A DNA stretch of 57,224 nt from Chalciporus piperatus. Lineage: Eukaryota > Basidiomycota > Agaricomycetes > Boletales > Boletaceae. The notes under the pieces were generated by a model. The model was not told where the DNA came from and did not search any database. It saw only the letters and a list, made by a program, of their open reading frames with translations. The position numbers and the translations under genes were made by a program. The stretch is from contig JBBPTG010000159.1 in assembly GCA_038093975.1 (NCBI GenBank), positions 1 through 57,224 on the forward strand, in the 5' to 3' direction. Of this stretch, positions 11,217 through 22,002 are shown in pieces. Positions within the stretch are counted from its first letter, which is position 1. Each line of letters opens with the position of its first letter.

Positions 11217-11226
11217 CCCCCCTCCT
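11217..11226 (+). terminator. C-rich 3' element after cob
   Basis: CCCCCCTCCT, 20 bases past the cob stop. Confidence 0.45.
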
Positions 11227-11832
11227 TTGTATTTTTATATGAAATAAAATATTAAATAAAATTAAATTACAAAATAATATTTGTATATTAATATTTAATT
11301 TATAATATATAAATTTCATATTTAAAAGATGAATATAATATAATTTATTTATATTATTCTTAAGCAATCTACAAAAACATAAATAAAATATGTTCATTAA
11401 TATAATCTATATTAAATATATATAATATATTAACGTTTTAATAATTAGTTATATATTAGTATTATTATATTTAATAATATATAATATAACTATATATAAT
11501 AATTAATAATAACTTTATAAAGTTTTTATAGTGAAATTTGATTATTTAATTAATTAAATAAATAGTTTATAGTACATTTGATTATATAATAAAAATTAAA
11601 TTTATAATAAAAAATTATAACCTTATAAAATTTAAAAATAAAATTTATTCTATAACTTTCTTATTTAAATCTTATTATATTTAAAACAGATTTTTATTAT
11701 TAAATAATATATATTTTGAATTTTCAAATTCTAATATTATAATTATACTATATATATTATGTAAATAGATTATTCGTAGGTATTATTTTTTATTTCTTTA
11801 AATTTATATTTTTGTTTAAATTTTTATTTATT
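11227..11832 (+). other. cob-cox3 spacer
   Basis: About 600 bases of almost pure A/T with many TATA-like runs. No gene or tRNA seen. It must contain the cox3 leader. Confidence 0.5.
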
Positions 11833-12645
11833 ATGATAAAAGCACACGCACAGAATTTTCAATTTTTTCCTTATCATTTAGTAGAAGTTTCTCCTTGGCC
11901 AATAGTATTAAGTTTCTCTTTATTAAATTTAACTATTGGAGCTGTAATGTATATGCAAGGTTATTATTTTGGTAATATTACTCTTGAGTTAGGATTTATA
12001 TTAACTTTAGGAGGTATGATTTTCTGGTTTAGAGATGTAGGTAATGAAGCTACTTTAGGTGGACATCATACAAAACAAGTTAGAAAAGGGTTAGAATTAG
12101 GATTCTTACTTTTTGTTGTTAGTGAAGTTTTTGCTTTCTTAAGTATTTTCTGGGCTTTCTTTCATGCTAGTTTATCTCCAGCCATAGAAATAGGAGGAGT
12201 ATGGCCACCTCAAGGAATAACACCCTTAAATCCATTTGCTATTCCTTTATTAAATACAATATTATTAGTTTCTTCTGGAGCTTTTGTAACTTATGGTCAT
12301 CATGCCTTAATAAATGGTAACAGAAAAGCTACTTTAAGAGGTTTAGAACTTACAGTTTTATTTGCTGTTCTTTTCACTTTTTTACAATATTTAGAATATG
12401 CTAATGCACCATTTTCAATATCAGATTCAGTATTTGGAAGTGCATTTTATTGTTCTACTGGTTTACATGGTATTCATGTTTTAGTTGGTACAATATTTAT
12501 AGCAGTACAATTAGTAAGAGTTATAAATTATCATTTAACAATCACTCATCATCAAGGATGTGAATCAGCTATCTTATATTGGCATTTTGTTGATATTGTT
12601 TGGTTATTTTTATTTATTGCGGTGTATTATTGGGGGGGTTTGTAA
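11833..12645 (+). CDS. cox3: Cytochrome c oxidase subunit 3
   Basis: A 270-aa core subunit of complex IV with seven helices. Begins MIKAHAQNFQFFPYHLVEVSPWPI. Contains GFLLFVVSEVFAF and the C-terminal HHQGCESAILYWHFVDIVWLF region. I take the ATG at 11833 over the in-frame TTG at 11812 because it fits the family N-terminus. A large unknown ORF begins 86 bases downstream. Confidence 0.97.
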   Translation: MIKAHAQNFQFFPYHLVEVSPWPIVLSFSLLNLTIGAVMYMQGYYFGNITLELGFILTLGGMIFWFRDVGNEATLGGHHTKQVRKGLELGFLLFVVSEVFAFLSIFWAFFHASLSPAIEIGGVWPPQGITPLNPFAIPLLNTILLVSSGAFVTYGHHALINGNRKATLRGLELTVLFAVLFTFLQYLEYANAPFSISDSVFGSAFYCSTGLHGIHVLVGTIFIAVQLVRVINYHLTITHHQGCESAILYWHFVDIVWLFLFIAVYYWGGL

Positions 12646-12731
12646 TTTTACATGGTTATATTTTAACTATAGAAAATTACTTAATCTTCTTAATCTTTAA
12701 TTTAATACTACTTATCCCTTTAATATTACAC

Positions 12732-15029
12732 ATGTTGCATATTGTATATATTAGTATAATTAAATTTATTTTAGAAAAATTTAATTTATATAATTTTAAA
12801 TATGCTTTAGTAAATTATATATATGTTTATACAAATCAATTAATTAAATTTATAAGTAATTTTATAAAAAAAATATTATTAAATTTTTTATTTATTATTA
12901 ATATATTTATAGATATATTAAAATTTATATATAATTTACCTATTATACTACAGATTAATATTATAATATTATTAATGAGATTAATATACTTAATTTTAAT
13001 ATTTTATATTCCTTATTTTGCACATATTATTTTATTTGATATTTTACCTCAGATTATTTATATTAATGAAGATTTATTACCTTTTGTCTTACCTTGTTTC
13101 AATTATTATAATTTAAATGAACAATTTGTAGAATTATCTAATTATTTTAATGATTTATATAAATTATTTAATTTAGATATTAAAATTAATGATTTGTTTA
13201 ATAAGGTTTATTTATTAAATTTGAAGAATTATTTTATAATAATTATTGATAGTTTTTATCAAACTTTATATTTTGTAAAAAATTTATTTTTAAATATTGA
13301 AAATTTAAATTATATTTATAATATAGAATTTAATCCTTTTAATTCTTCTACGGATAATAAAATTAATACTTTAGATTCTATTAATAATTTAATGGATAAT
13401 AATAATTCAGATGATAATAAATTAATTAAATGAAATTCAGATGATAATAAATCAAATTCAAATGATAATAAATCATTTAAATCAAATTCAGATGATAATA
13501 AATTAATTAAATCAAATTCAAATAAAAATTTAATTAAATATAATAAAATAATTAAATCTAATACTAATCTATTAAAAAAAATATCAGTTATAGGAGACAA
13601 ATTAAATATCTTTAATTATAACACTAAAAAATTAGTAACCTATCATTATCATGATAATAAAATAACTAAAATTAGTGATATACAAAATATAAATAAAGGT
13701 ATAGATTCTAATTCATCAAATTTATATAAAACTGTAGATTTAAATAAATTATTAAAATTAGTTAATATTAACCTTAGTAAACTAGATGAAGATACTGGAA
13801 GTTGTATTTGGAGCGGTTATAGAGGTAGATTTTTTATTAATTATAGAAGTATGAGTACTCTGTGTATATCAAATTTATATAAACTAGATGAAAATCCAGA
13901 CAGATTTACCTTATTAAAAGATTTATCTATAATTAGACCTTCTTATAATCCCTTACAAAATCCTTTACATACTTTAACTCGTACTTATGATAATAACGAT
14001 GATAATTCTGATACTTATAGTACAGAATCTCATTTAAATTATTATAGAGATATATTATTACAAAATAATTTAGAAGATTCATTATTAAAAAATTTAACAA
14101 GATCTGAAATTATGAATGAAATAAATAATGAAATATCTAATCATTTAAATGAAATCGAAAGTAACACTTATATATCTAATGTTAAGGATAATTCTATATC
14201 TAATGTTAATATTACTCCTATATCTAATAATAATGATACTCCTTTAACTAATACTAATGATATTACTATGGAGAAAGTTAATGATACTCCTTTAACTAAT
14301 ACTAATGATATTACTACGGAGAAAGTTAATGATATTTATTTAACTAATACTAATGATATTACTATGAATGAAGTTAATGATACTCCTTTAATTAAGACTA
14401 TTTCTAATAGTAATAATTCGGATAATATAGATAGAGGAGAAGGTCCATCTAATTTAGCTTTAACATCCTCTAATAATAATACAAATATACCTAGTGTACC
14501 AGGAAATATTCCAAATACAAATTTAGATGAATTTATTGCTGCTAATTATGAGTTTTTATTTGAAAATGAAGAACTTAATCTTGCAGAAATTTTTCAAATA
14601 TCCGGAGGAGTAAATTCAAATTATTTAGGTGGAGTAGATTTTTATGGGAATCTACATTTAAATGCAGACATCTTAAACGATCCTGCCTTTAATCATGTAG
14701 CAAATTTAATTCCTGGGGTTGATTTTGTAGAAGGTTTTGACAGTTTTGCAATATATGACCATGATAGTGAATTTTTTAAAACTACGATTCAAAATGCTTA
14801 TAATAATAATACTCATGAACGTGTATTAGAGTATTTCGATAGTAGTAAAAAAACTTGGTATAATTATAATAATAGAATAGAAGCAAGAGAATATTTATGA
14901 GAATTAATATCACAAAAATATAATATAAACTTAGATGAAATAGAAAATCAAGACTCAGAAATTAAAGAATTAGAATCTGATGATATAAATAATAACAAAA
15001 ATAATAAAGGTAAAGGTAAAGCAATATAA
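12732..15029 (+). CDS. Large unknown membrane/low-complexity ORF downstream of cox3
   Basis: One frame runs 765 codons from ATG 12732 to TAA 15029 if TGA at 13431 and 14898 is read as Trp. Under the standard code it breaks into three. It has three parts. The N-terminal 150 or so residues have several hydrophobic helices. A middle region has Asn/Asp/Ser-rich repeats (SNSDDNK-type, then NDTPLTNTNDIT-type units near 14230-14400). The C-terminal 150 residues are more normal, with GGVNSNYLGGVDFYG and TWYNYNNRIEAREYL. TGG and TGA are both used. I recognise no family. Its position suggests co-transcription with cox3. The frame stays open for 2.3 kb in AT-rich DNA, so it is or recently was coding. 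Confidence 0.65.
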
Positions 15030-15474
15030 TAAAACTTATAATTTAAAATATAATTTCTTAATATCTTAAATTTAATTAAATATTATATATATAATAAAGA
15101 TTACCTTATTTAGTATAAACGAGCAATTTATATTTTTACATTTTATTTACCTGTGTTTAAATTTCGAATAATTATAATATTACAAAATTAAGTAATAAAT
15201 CTTAATATTTACTTTAAATTAATATAAATAAATTAATAAAAAATCAAATTAATTTCTTATATTAATTTCTTTAAATTATAAAAATCTTTTAATCAAACAT
15301 AATAATTAATCCTCAGTTTATCTATGTATACACTACTTCTATAAAAAGAAAATGAAATTATTTATTATTATATATTTAATAACAAAATAAATATAATTTT
15401 CTTTTTCAATTATTTATAATAAATAATTAGATTTACTAAATGTCCTTAAGGGAAACAAAGCTTTTATTTTAATT
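15030..15474 (+). other. Spacer before nad4L
   Basis: AT-rich with no gene seen. No CCCCTCC element follows the large ORF, unlike most genes here. It includes the nad4L leader with a short GC-richer patch at about 15441-15452. Confidence 0.45.
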
Positions 15475-15741
15475 ATGAATCTATCAATATTATTATTTTT
15501 AATAGGTATCTTAGGATTTATTTTAAATAGAAAAAATATTATCTTAATGATAATTGCTATAGAAATTATGCTTCTAGCTGTAACTTTATTAATTTTAATT
15601 AGTTCTTTTGGATTTGATGATAATATAGGTCAAACTTTCAGTATATATATTATTTCAATAGCTGGTGCTGAATCAGTGATAGGTTTAAGTATTTTAGTTG
15701 CTTTTTATAGATTAAGAGGAAATATTTCTATTAGATCTTAA
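15475..15741 (+). CDS. nad4L: NADH dehydrogenase subunit 4L
   Basis: 88 aa with three helices, the family length. Contains IAIEIMLLAVTLLI with the conserved membrane Glu, and ends VAFYRLRGNISIRS. Complex I proton-pumping module. Six bases separate its TAA from the nad5 ATG, the usual fungal nad4L-nad5 coupling, so they are co-transcribed. Confidence 0.98.
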   Translation: MNLSILLFLIGILGFILNRKNIILMIIAIEIMLLAVTLLILISSFGFDDNIGQTFSIYIISIAGAESVIGLSILVAFYRLRGNISIRS

Positions 15742-15747
15742 AATTTT

Positions 15748-17742
15748 ATGTATTTATCAATATTAATTTTTCCTTTATTAGGATCTTTTGTATCCGGTTT
15801 TATGGGTAGAAAAATAGGTATTACAGGTTCACATATTATTACATGTACTTGTTTAACTATTTCTTCTATTTTAGCTACAATTGCTTTTTATGAAGTAGGT
15901 ATTTGTGGTTCTCCTGTTTCAATCTATTTATTTAATTGGATTGATTCTGAATTTATGTCTATATCTTGGGAATTCTTATTTGATCAATTAACTGTATCTA
16001 TGTTTATTCCTGTATTATATATCTCAACATTAATTCATATTTATACTACTTCTTATTTAGCGGAAGACCCACATAATCAAAGATTTTTCTCATATTTATC
16101 CTTATTTACTTTTTTCATGTTATTATTAGTTTCTGGTGCTAATTATTTTGTGATGTTTATAGGTTGGGAAGGTATTGGTGTAGTATCTTATTTATTAATT
16201 AATTTCTATTTTACTAGAATTCAAGCCAATAAAGCAGCTATATTAGCTTTAACTATGAATAGAGTAGGTGATATGGGATTAAGTATTGGATTCTTTGCCT
16301 TATTTGCCTTATTTGGATCAGTAGATTATTCAACTATCTTTAGTTTATCTCCTGTTATGAATGAGACTGCTATTACTATAATCAGTTTATTATTATTAAT
16401 GGGAGCAATGGCTAAATCTGCTCAAATTCCTTTACATTCTTGGTTACCTGGTTCTATGGAAGCCCCAACACCCGTAAGTGCCTTATTACATGCTGCTACC
16501 CTAGTAACCGCTGGTTTATATTTATTAATTAGATCTTCAGCTATATTAGAATTTAGTCCTACTGCTTTATTAGTTATTACTTTAGTTGGTGCTACAACTG
16601 CTTTCTTTGCTGCTACTTGTGGATTGGTTCAAAATGATTTAAAGAGAATTATCGCCTTTAGTACAATATCACAATTAGGTTATATGGTAATGGCTGTAGG
16701 TCTAAGTCAATATAATGTAGCTTTAATGCATGTAGTAAACCATGCTTTCTTTAAAGCTTTATTATTTTTAGGTGCTGGAGCTGTAATTCATAGTATTTCT
16801 GATGAACAAGATATTAGAAAAATGGGTGGTTTAATAAAATTCTTACCATTTACATATACTGCTATGTTAGTTGGATCATTATCTTTATTAGCTACTCCTT
16901 GGTTAACTGGTTTCTATAGTAAAGATTTAATTATTGAATTAGCTTATGGACAATATAGTTTTTCAGGAATTTATGCTTATATATTAGGAAGTTTAACCGC
17001 TGGTTTAACAGCTTTCTATTCTTTCCGATTAATAAGTTTAGTATTCTTAACTGTACCCAATGGTATTAAAAATGTTTATTTAAATTCTCATGAATCTAAT
17101 TTTGCTGTTGTTATTCCTTTATTTATCTTAGCTTTATTTAGTATATTCTTTGGATTTGCTTTCTCTGATTTATTTGTTGGAGTAGGTTCAGATTTCTTTG
17201 CTAATTCTATATTTATAAATCCTAATAATATCTCTATTATTGAAGCTGAGTTTAGTTTACCTTTAATAATAAAATTATTACCTACTATATTATCTATATT
17301 AGGTGCTACAACTGCTATATTATTGTATCATGTGTATCCTGAGTTTATTATTAATTTAACTGATTCTGCTTTAGGTAAAAAAATATATACTTTCCTTAAC
17401 GGTAAATATTTCTTTGATATAATTTATAATTATTATATAATCTCAGTTGGTTTATTAACTGGTAATACCATATCTAAAGTATTAGATAGAGGTGTAATTG
17501 AATTATTAGGGCCTTATGGTTTAGCTTCTGCATTAGAAAATACTGCTAATAATATTGCTAAATTAGATACTGGAATTATTACTACTTACTCTATTTATAT
17601 AACTATTGGAATATTATCCTTAATATTCTTAATATTTGCACCCTTATTATTTGATACTTATATTATTTCTGAATTTAGATTGATTGTAATTTATATCTCA
17701 GCTTTATTCTTTGTTTTATTACCTAATTTATCTAATAAATAA
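15748..17742 (+). CDS. nad5: NADH dehydrogenase subunit 5
   Basis: A 664-aa distal antiporter-like pump of complex I. Antiporter core motifs are visible, including FIGWEGIGVVSYLLI near residue 137, SMEAPTPVSALLHAATLVTAG near 238 and HAFFKALLFLGAG near 332. A long C-terminal helix region follows. Intronless here. The ATG at 15748 fits the family start MYLSILIFPLLGS. No TGA. Confidence 0.98.
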   Translation: MYLSILIFPLLGSFVSGFMGRKIGITGSHIITCTCLTISSILATIAFYEVGICGSPVSIYLFNWIDSEFMSISWEFLFDQLTVSMFIPVLYISTLIHIYTTSYLAEDPHNQRFFSYLSLFTFFMLLLVSGANYFVMFIGWEGIGVVSYLLINFYFTRIQANKAAILALTMNRVGDMGLSIGFFALFALFGSVDYSTIFSLSPVMNETAITIISLLLLMGAMAKSAQIPLHSWLPGSMEAPTPVSALLHAATLVTAGLYLLIRSSAILEFSPTALLVITLVGATTAFFAATCGLVQNDLKRIIAFSTISQLGYMVMAVGLSQYNVALMHVVNHAFFKALLFLGAGAVIHSISDEQDIRKMGGLIKFLPFTYTAMLVGSLSLLATPWLTGFYSKDLIIELAYGQYSFSGIYAYILGSLTAGLTAFYSFRLISLVFLTVPNGIKNVYLNSHESNFAVVIPLFILALFSIFFGFAFSDLFVGVGSDFFANSIFINPNNISIIEAEFSLPLIIKLLPTILSILGATTAILLYHVYPEFIINLTDSALGKKIYTFLNGKYFFDIIYNYYIISVGLLTGNTISKVLDRGVIELLGPYGLASALENTANNIAKLDTGIITTYSIYITIGILSLIFLIFAPLLFDTYIISEFRLIVIYISALFFVLLPNLSNK

Positions 17743-17991
17743 TTACAAGTATAAGAATTATAATTTTTTTCTATATGAAAAATTATAAAATTAGAAATAT
17801 ATAATTATAATCTAAGAAAATATATAATTAACTATAATTAAATTCTTTTTATATTTAATATATATTAAATATTCTATATTAATGCTATATAACAAACAAA
17901 ATTCTACATTTAGGGTATATATAAACAAAAATTCTACATTTAGGCTATTTATAAATAATCCTTATTATAAAAATAAAAAAATATTAAAATT
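17743..17991 (+). other. nad5-nad4 spacer
   Basis: AT-rich leader of nad4. It contains the leader repeat at 17921-17961 and an imperfect half copy at about 17891-17920. Confidence 0.5.
17921..17961 (+). repeat. nad4 leader repeat (R1)
   Basis: A 41-base sequence ending 30 bases before the nad4 ATG. A 40-base copy with one A missing lies in the same sense orientation 26 bases before a decayed ORF's ATG at 42044 (42071-42110, minus). A half copy precedes R1. Confidence 0.85.
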
Positions 17992-19449
17992 ATGTTATCT
18001 TTATTATTAATTATACCTATAATTGGTTCTCTATTTATTTTATCTATTCAAGAAAATTCTGAAAATAGTAATGGTAGAATGAGAACTATTGCTATTACTA
18101 CTTCTTTAATTAATTTATTAATTTCTATTTTCTTATGGTTGAATTTTGATAATAATACTACTCAATTTCAATTTGTTTCTGAATTTGATTACTTAACTTT
18201 TGGACATTTAAATTTTGGTGTGGATGGTATCTCTTTATATTTTGTGTTATTAACTACATTCATTACTCCTATTGCTATAATTGCTAATGCTTATAATATT
18301 AATGCTCACTTGAAATTCTTTTTAATTTCTTTTTTAATTTTAGAAACTTTACAATTAGCTTTATTTTTAGTATTAGATTTATTACTATTTTATATTTTCT
18401 TTGAAAGTGTATTACCTATTTTATTTATTATTATAATAGTTTATGGTTCAGGTGAATTTAGATTTAGATCAGCTAATTTATTTTTCTTATATACTTTATT
18501 TGGATCTTTATTTATGTTATTAGCTATTTTACAAATTTTTAATTTAGCTGGTACCACAGATTTCCAATTATTATCTTTAGTGGATATAAATTTAGATTCT
18601 CAAAAAATTTTATGGTTAGCTTTCTTCTTAGCTTTTGCTATAAAAACTCCATTATGGCCTTTTACAGGTTGGTTATATAGAGCTCATGCTGATAGTCCTT
18701 TAGCTGGTTCTATTTTATTAGCTGCTACTATATTAAAATTTGCTACTTATGGTTATATTAGAATTTTAATTAATTTCTTACCTGATGCTACAAATTACTT
18801 TGGGCCTTTAGTACAAACTATTGCTATAATTACTTTAATTTATGCATCATTAACTACAATTATTCAACAAGATACTAAAACTCTTATTGCTTATTCAAGT
18901 ATTGCTCATATGAGTATAGTTATTTTAGGTTTATTTTCTAATTCTATTCAAGGTATTGAAGGAGCTATTTTATTAGCTTTAGCTCATGGATTTGTGTCAC
19001 CTGCTTTATTTATTTGTGTTGGTGGAATCATTTATGATAGAACTGGTTCGAGAATTATTAAATATATTAGAGGATTAGGGGCTTATATGCCTATATTTAC
19101 TATTTTATTCTTTATATTTACATTATGTAATGCTGGAATACCTTTAAGTTTAAATTTTTTAGGAGAACAATTATCTTTAATTGGTATATGGGAAGTTAAT
19201 CCAATTGTTTCAGCTTTAGGTGCTACTGGTATAGTATTATCTGCTTGTTATTCTATTTTTTTATATAATAGAATCTCATATGGAACTTATTCACCTAATA
19301 TGAATAATAGAATTGTATCAGATATTACTAGAAAAGAATTTATTATTTTAATTTCTTTATTAATACCTACAATATTATTAGGGATATTACCTAATATAAT
19401 CTTAGATTCATTACATTTATCAGTGTCAACTATATTATATAATTTATAG
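17992..19449 (+). CDS. nad4: NADH dehydrogenase subunit 4
   Basis: 485 aa, an antiporter-like pump of complex I. Contains FAIKTPLWPFTGWLYRAHAD near 215 with the conserved membrane Lys, and SSIAHMSIVILG near 302. ATG 17992, TAA 19447-19449. No TGA. A C-rich element lies 69 bases after the stop. Confidence 0.98.
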   Translation: MLSLLLIIPIIGSLFILSIQENSENSNGRMRTIAITTSLINLLISIFLWLNFDNNTTQFQFVSEFDYLTFGHLNFGVDGISLYFVLLTTFITPIAIIANAYNINAHLKFFLISFLILETLQLALFLVLDLLLFYIFFESVLPILFIIIIVYGSGEFRFRSANLFFLYTLFGSLFMLLAILQIFNLAGTTDFQLLSLVDINLDSQKILWLAFFLAFAIKTPLWPFTGWLYRAHADSPLAGSILLAATILKFATYGYIRILINFLPDATNYFGPLVQTIAIITLIYASLTTIIQQDTKTLIAYSSIAHMSIVILGLFSNSIQGIEGAILLALAHGFVSPALFICVGGIIYDRTGSRIIKYIRGLGAYMPIFTILFFIFTLCNAGIPLSLNFLGEQLSLIGIWEVNPIVSALGATGIVLSACYSIFLYNRISYGTYSPNMNNRIVSDITRKEFIILISLLIPTILLGILPNIILDSLHLSVSTILYNL

Positions 19450-20294
19450 TTTTATAAATTAACTTAATTTAATTAATTTTAATTTATTATATTACTAATT
19501 TAGTATTAATAATTTGTCTCCCCTCCTATTTATTATTTAATTAGTAAACTAATTGTTTACTAAATAATTTATATATATTTAATAAAGAATATAATCTTAT
19601 ATTTAGTATATATTTTTATAATATTTTGTTACTATTTATAATAATATAAATTCTATTCTTAAAATGATTAATTTAATCAAAAACTAATCTATAATTAAAT
19701 TATAATAATAAAGAAAATATTATTATTTAAGGTCATAATCAAGAAATAGAATGTAATTGAATTTAAAATTTATTTTTAATTTGTAATCTCTGTATTACAG
19801 AATAATTTTATATACTTATAACTTTGAGTATTTATTGAATATTATATATTTAATTTTTAACATTAAGATTACTCAAATTAACTTAAGGTTTAGTTTTCTT
19901 TCTTTAATTTATTTCACAATTAATTTTATTTTTAATAAATTTGTTTTTGTGGTCTTTAAAAACTATAAAAGTATGAGCTAAATAAAATTATAATTCAATT
20001 AAGGATACAATTTTATATTAATATTTTATAATTTTTATTTAATACTTTAAAATATTGGAAGTATTTATTCTGCTATAAGCTTATATATTTAATAATTTAT
20101 ATATTGTATCGTATCCCATATATTAACATTATTTTTAAGATAAGTAATGGATTATTAAATAAGTAAATAAAGTATATAATTTATATTTTTTAAATAATAA
20201 TATAAAAAAATTATGACTTTATTTATATTTTTTCGAAATGTATTTAATTAAGTTAATAAAATAACTAAAATTTAGTAAACAAAATACAAAATAT
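19450..20294 (+). other. nad4-rps3 spacer
   Basis: About 840 AT-rich bases. Apart from the C-rich element at 19518-19527 I see no gene, tRNA or strong repeat. Confidence 0.45.
19518..19527 (+). terminator. C-rich 3' element after nad4
   Basis: CTCCCCTCCT on the sense strand. The same ten bases occur after nad3 (25674-25683). Confidence 0.45.
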
Positions 20295-21983
20295 TTGTTA
20301 AATAATAAAAGTAAATTAATTAAATCTAAAATTATACCTTTATTTTATTCAAGTTTAAAACAAAAACTTTCTTTAAATCTTAAATATAAAAATGTTAATC
20401 ATATTCCTGCATCTGTAATAGAAAATTTTAATAATTATTTAAATGATACACATAATTCAACTAAACAAATTGTAATAAGAAATTTAAAAAAATTACAAGA
20501 AAATAAAAAATTATTACAAAATTTACAAAAAAGAAATAGTTCTTTACAATTAATAAATCCTAACTCAAGTTCACAACTTTTATTAAGAAGATTGAGATTA
20601 CAAAATACTAAGAACCAAAATAGTAGTTTAAATATACTAAATACTGAAAATAAATTAAATATACAATCTAAAATTAATAATATAAATTCGAAATTAGATA
20701 ATGTAAACCAAATTAATGAGATTATGAATAACAAAAATATTGATAATAATTTGATTAATAATATAAAATTTCCTTTAAATTTAATTGATAATAATAATTC
20801 TAATCTTAAGGTTAAAAATTTTATTAAATTAATTAGTCAATTTTCTCCTGATTTAGCTGCAAGTAAAAATAATATATATAAATTTAATTTAAATAATAAT
20901 AAATTAATTAAAAATATTTATACTTTATTATATTCAGCTTTTTTATCAATGAAATGTGTAATCAGTCAACCGAGAATATCTTATATTAATGATAAAGTTT
21001 TTATTCAATTATTTTTTTTTACAAAAGCTAAATTTTTAAATAGAATACAAGTAAACAGAAAAAATAAAACAAATCAATTATTGAATAAAATGAATACAAA
21101 GTTAGGCAAATATAATAAAATGCTTACAAGAAAAAGTGAAAATATTAAAAATACTAATTCTACCAAAGGAATTCTTAATATATTAAATATTTTAAGCTTT
21201 AAACATCAAAAATTATTCTTTAAGAGATTTAGATTTGCAAACTACTGGATTGAAAAAAAAATTACAAAATTATTAAAATTTAATTCAATAAACAAAATAT
21301 CAAATAGAGAAACACGAATAAAAATTAAACAAATAATAAATAATATAATAAACAATTATATCACAAAAATTAATTCTAATAACAGATTTCAAACTAACAA
21401 ACAAATTAATTATAACAACAGATTTCAATCTTCAAACAGAAGAGGTACAAATAATTTAAATATAGGATATAAATCTAATTTTTTTTTAATTAAAAATAAC
21501 AAAATTAATCCCTTGAACAAATTTGTAAGAAGCATAAGAATAAAAAAATTATGTAAATTATTAAGTATAATTTTTAATAAACCAGTACAATTAGAATTAA
21601 TAAGATTACAATATCCTTTCTATGATCCTAATATTATTGTTAATTTATTAGCTTATTTCTCTGAAACAATGAAAATTAGATGGTTATTAAAAAATATTTC
21701 TCAATATACTCCTTTAATAAAATCTCCTGCTAATCTTCAAAGAAAAAGATTTTCATTATTGCCTGGTTATTTAACTGGGATAACTGTAAAATTTGCTGGT
21801 AGATTTCCAACTCAAAGAAAAATAGTTCCAAGAAAAACAGTTAAAGGGCAAAAATTTGGAAGTTTATCTAGAAAAAAAGCAATATTAATTGAAACTTCAA
21901 GATTTTCAAATAAAAATAGAAGAGGATCATTTAGTATATCTGTATCTACAGGATTACAATTAAGTAATTTAAGTAAAAAATAA
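20295..21983 (+). CDS. rps3: Mitochondrial ribosomal protein S3
   Basis: About 562 aa, lysine/asparagine-rich with long low-complexity stretches, as in fungal mitochondrial Rps3. The conserved C-terminal domain is clear: YPFYDPNIIVNLLAYFSE, then GYLTGITVKFAGRFPTQRK and the SRKKA region. Small-subunit ribosomal protein. The start is unclear. There is no in-frame ATG between the upstream stop at 20262 and residue 140 or so, so translation must begin at TTG 20295 or another non-ATG codon, or the 5' end has a sequence error. No TGA. Confidence 0.9.
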   Translation: MLNNKSKLIKSKIIPLFYSSLKQKLSLNLKYKNVNHIPASVIENFNNYLNDTHNSTKQIVIRNLKKLQENKKLLQNLQKRNSSLQLINPNSSSQLLLRRLRLQNTKNQNSSLNILNTENKLNIQSKINNINSKLDNVNQINEIMNNKNIDNNLINNIKFPLNLIDNNNSNLKVKNFIKLISQFSPDLAASKNNIYKFNLNNNKLIKNIYTLLYSAFLSMKCVISQPRISYINDKVFIQLFFFTKAKFLNRIQVNRKNKTNQLLNKMNTKLGKYNKMLTRKSENIKNTNSTKGILNILNILSFKHQKLFFKRFRFANYWIEKKITKLLKFNSINKISNRETRIKIKQIINNIINNYITKINSNNRFQTNKQINYNNRFQSSNRRGTNNLNIGYKSNFFLIKNNKINPLNKFVRSIRIKKLCKLLSIIFNKPVQLELIRLQYPFYDPNIIVNLLAYFSETMKIRWLLKNISQYTPLIKSPANLQRKRFSLLPGYLTGITVKFAGRFPTQRKIVPRKTVKGQKFGSLSRKKAILIETSRFSNKNRRGSFSISVSTGLQLSNLSKK

Positions 21984-21995
21984 TATTATTATACA

Positions 21996-22002
21996 CCCCT
22001 CC
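21996..22002 (+). terminator. C-rich 3' element after rps3
   Basis: CCCCTCC, 13 bases past the rps3 stop. Confidence 0.45.

Noticed and set aside
11173..11397. Minus-strand 74-codon frame after cob
   Set aside because: Overlaps the cob end antisense and consists of AT-rich filler; not supported.
13316..13600. Minus-strand open frame of repeated Leu/Ser/Glu units
   Set aside because: Reverse complement of the Asn/Asp repeat array of the cox3-linked ORF.
20435..20734. Minus-strand open frame inside rps3
   Set aside because: Shadow of the Asn/Lys-rich rps3 frame; no independent start context or family features.
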